A stretch of DNA of 5,406 nt from Phycisphaerae bacterium. GTDB taxonomy: Bacteria > Planctomycetota > Phycisphaerae > UBA1845 > UTPLA1. Below are positions 5,290 to 5,406 of this stretch, in pieces. The notes beneath the pieces are model-generated. The model was not told the origin of the DNA, did no database searches, and saw only the letters and a program-made list of their open reading frames with translations. The stretch's first letter is position 1. Every line of letters begins with the position of its first letter. The position numbers and the translations under genes were made by a program. The DNA is taken from positions 1 through 5,406 of the forward strand of contig JAJDEC010000083.1 in the NCBI GenBank assembly GCA_029259995.1. The letters run 5' to 3'.

Positions 5290-5406
5290 GTGCCCAAATT
5301 GAACGTCTTGCGAGAGATTCTGTCGTGGTCCTTAGACCGGCCCGAATGGCAAAGAGACTGCCTGCGTCGACTCGTTGTCAACGGGGAAATCAAGAAACGC
5401 GACGTA
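5290..5406 (+). CDS. N-terminus of a probable AAA-family ATPase (3' truncated)
   Basis: The 39 visible residues include LREILSWSLDRPEWQRDCLRR followed by LVVNGEIKKRDV. I recall this 'ILxWSxxRPxWQRDALRRLVxxGxLxxxDI' opening from a family of large AAA/SMC-like ATPases found in bacterial accessory and defence regions. The Walker motifs would lie past the window edge, so function is not shown here. The GTG start at 5290 is chosen because GGAGG (5276-5280) sits nine bases upstream. An in-frame ATG at 5266 would add eight residues (MRSRRTPS) but has no ribosome-binding site. Leucine and arginine codon use resembles the core genes. That this is a coding start is fairly sure; the ATPase identity is less so. 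Confidence 0.55.
   Translation, partial: MPKLNVLREILSWSLDRPEWQRDCLRRLVVNGEIKKRDV

Overview
The window looks like chromosomal DNA of a planctomycete or a near relative in the PVC group. This is inferred from three things: the protein types, the near absence of Shine-Dalgarno sites at some genes alongside strong ones at others, and intergenic spaces full of short GC-rich inverted repeats and 'caaaattcaaaatcc' or 'gtgattt' style dispersed repeats that I associate with planctomycete genomes. No rRNA, tRNA or CRISPR array is present, so the assignment rests on recall and not on a marker gene.

Layout. Positions 2-829 (+) hold the C-terminal 275 residues of an HlyD/RND-type periplasmic adaptor whose start lies upstream. 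A 155-bp repeat cluster (835-989), bounded by a perfect 23-bp inverted repeat, separates it from a convergent gene for an RNase Z-like metallo-beta-lactamase-fold hydrolase (993-1940, -). A divergent promoter region follows. Next comes a two-gene operon: nrdR (2177-2677, +), the zinc-ribbon/ATP-cone repressor of ribonucleotide reductase genes, and an overlapping gene (2670-3320, +) for a 216-residue protein. That protein carries its own ATP-cone plus a second conserved module and has no catalytic RNR domain. The operon is followed by three successive RNA hairpins, the last with a T-rich tail (3329-3495).

The right half is accessory in character. A fibronectin type III-like protein (3649-4422, -) has a C-terminal tail that appears to be translated dispersed-repeat DNA. 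Divergent from it lies a short TTG-rich reading frame (4596-4856, +) with an uninterrupted heptad pattern and a 42-bp internal duplication. Positions 4857-5289 hold dispersed repeats and hairpins but no convincing gene. A new gene starts at a GTG with a good ribosome-binding site at 5290 and runs off the end. Its first residues resemble the N-terminus of a family of AAA-type ATPases often met in defence islands.

The most interesting item is the NrdR plus stand-alone ATP-cone pair. Two nucleotide-sensing ATP-cone proteins made from one overlapping transcript suggest a two-component dNTP sensor, with the second protein possibly modulating NrdR oligomerisation or nucleotide response. That is a hypothesis; no RNR gene or NrdR box is visible in the window.
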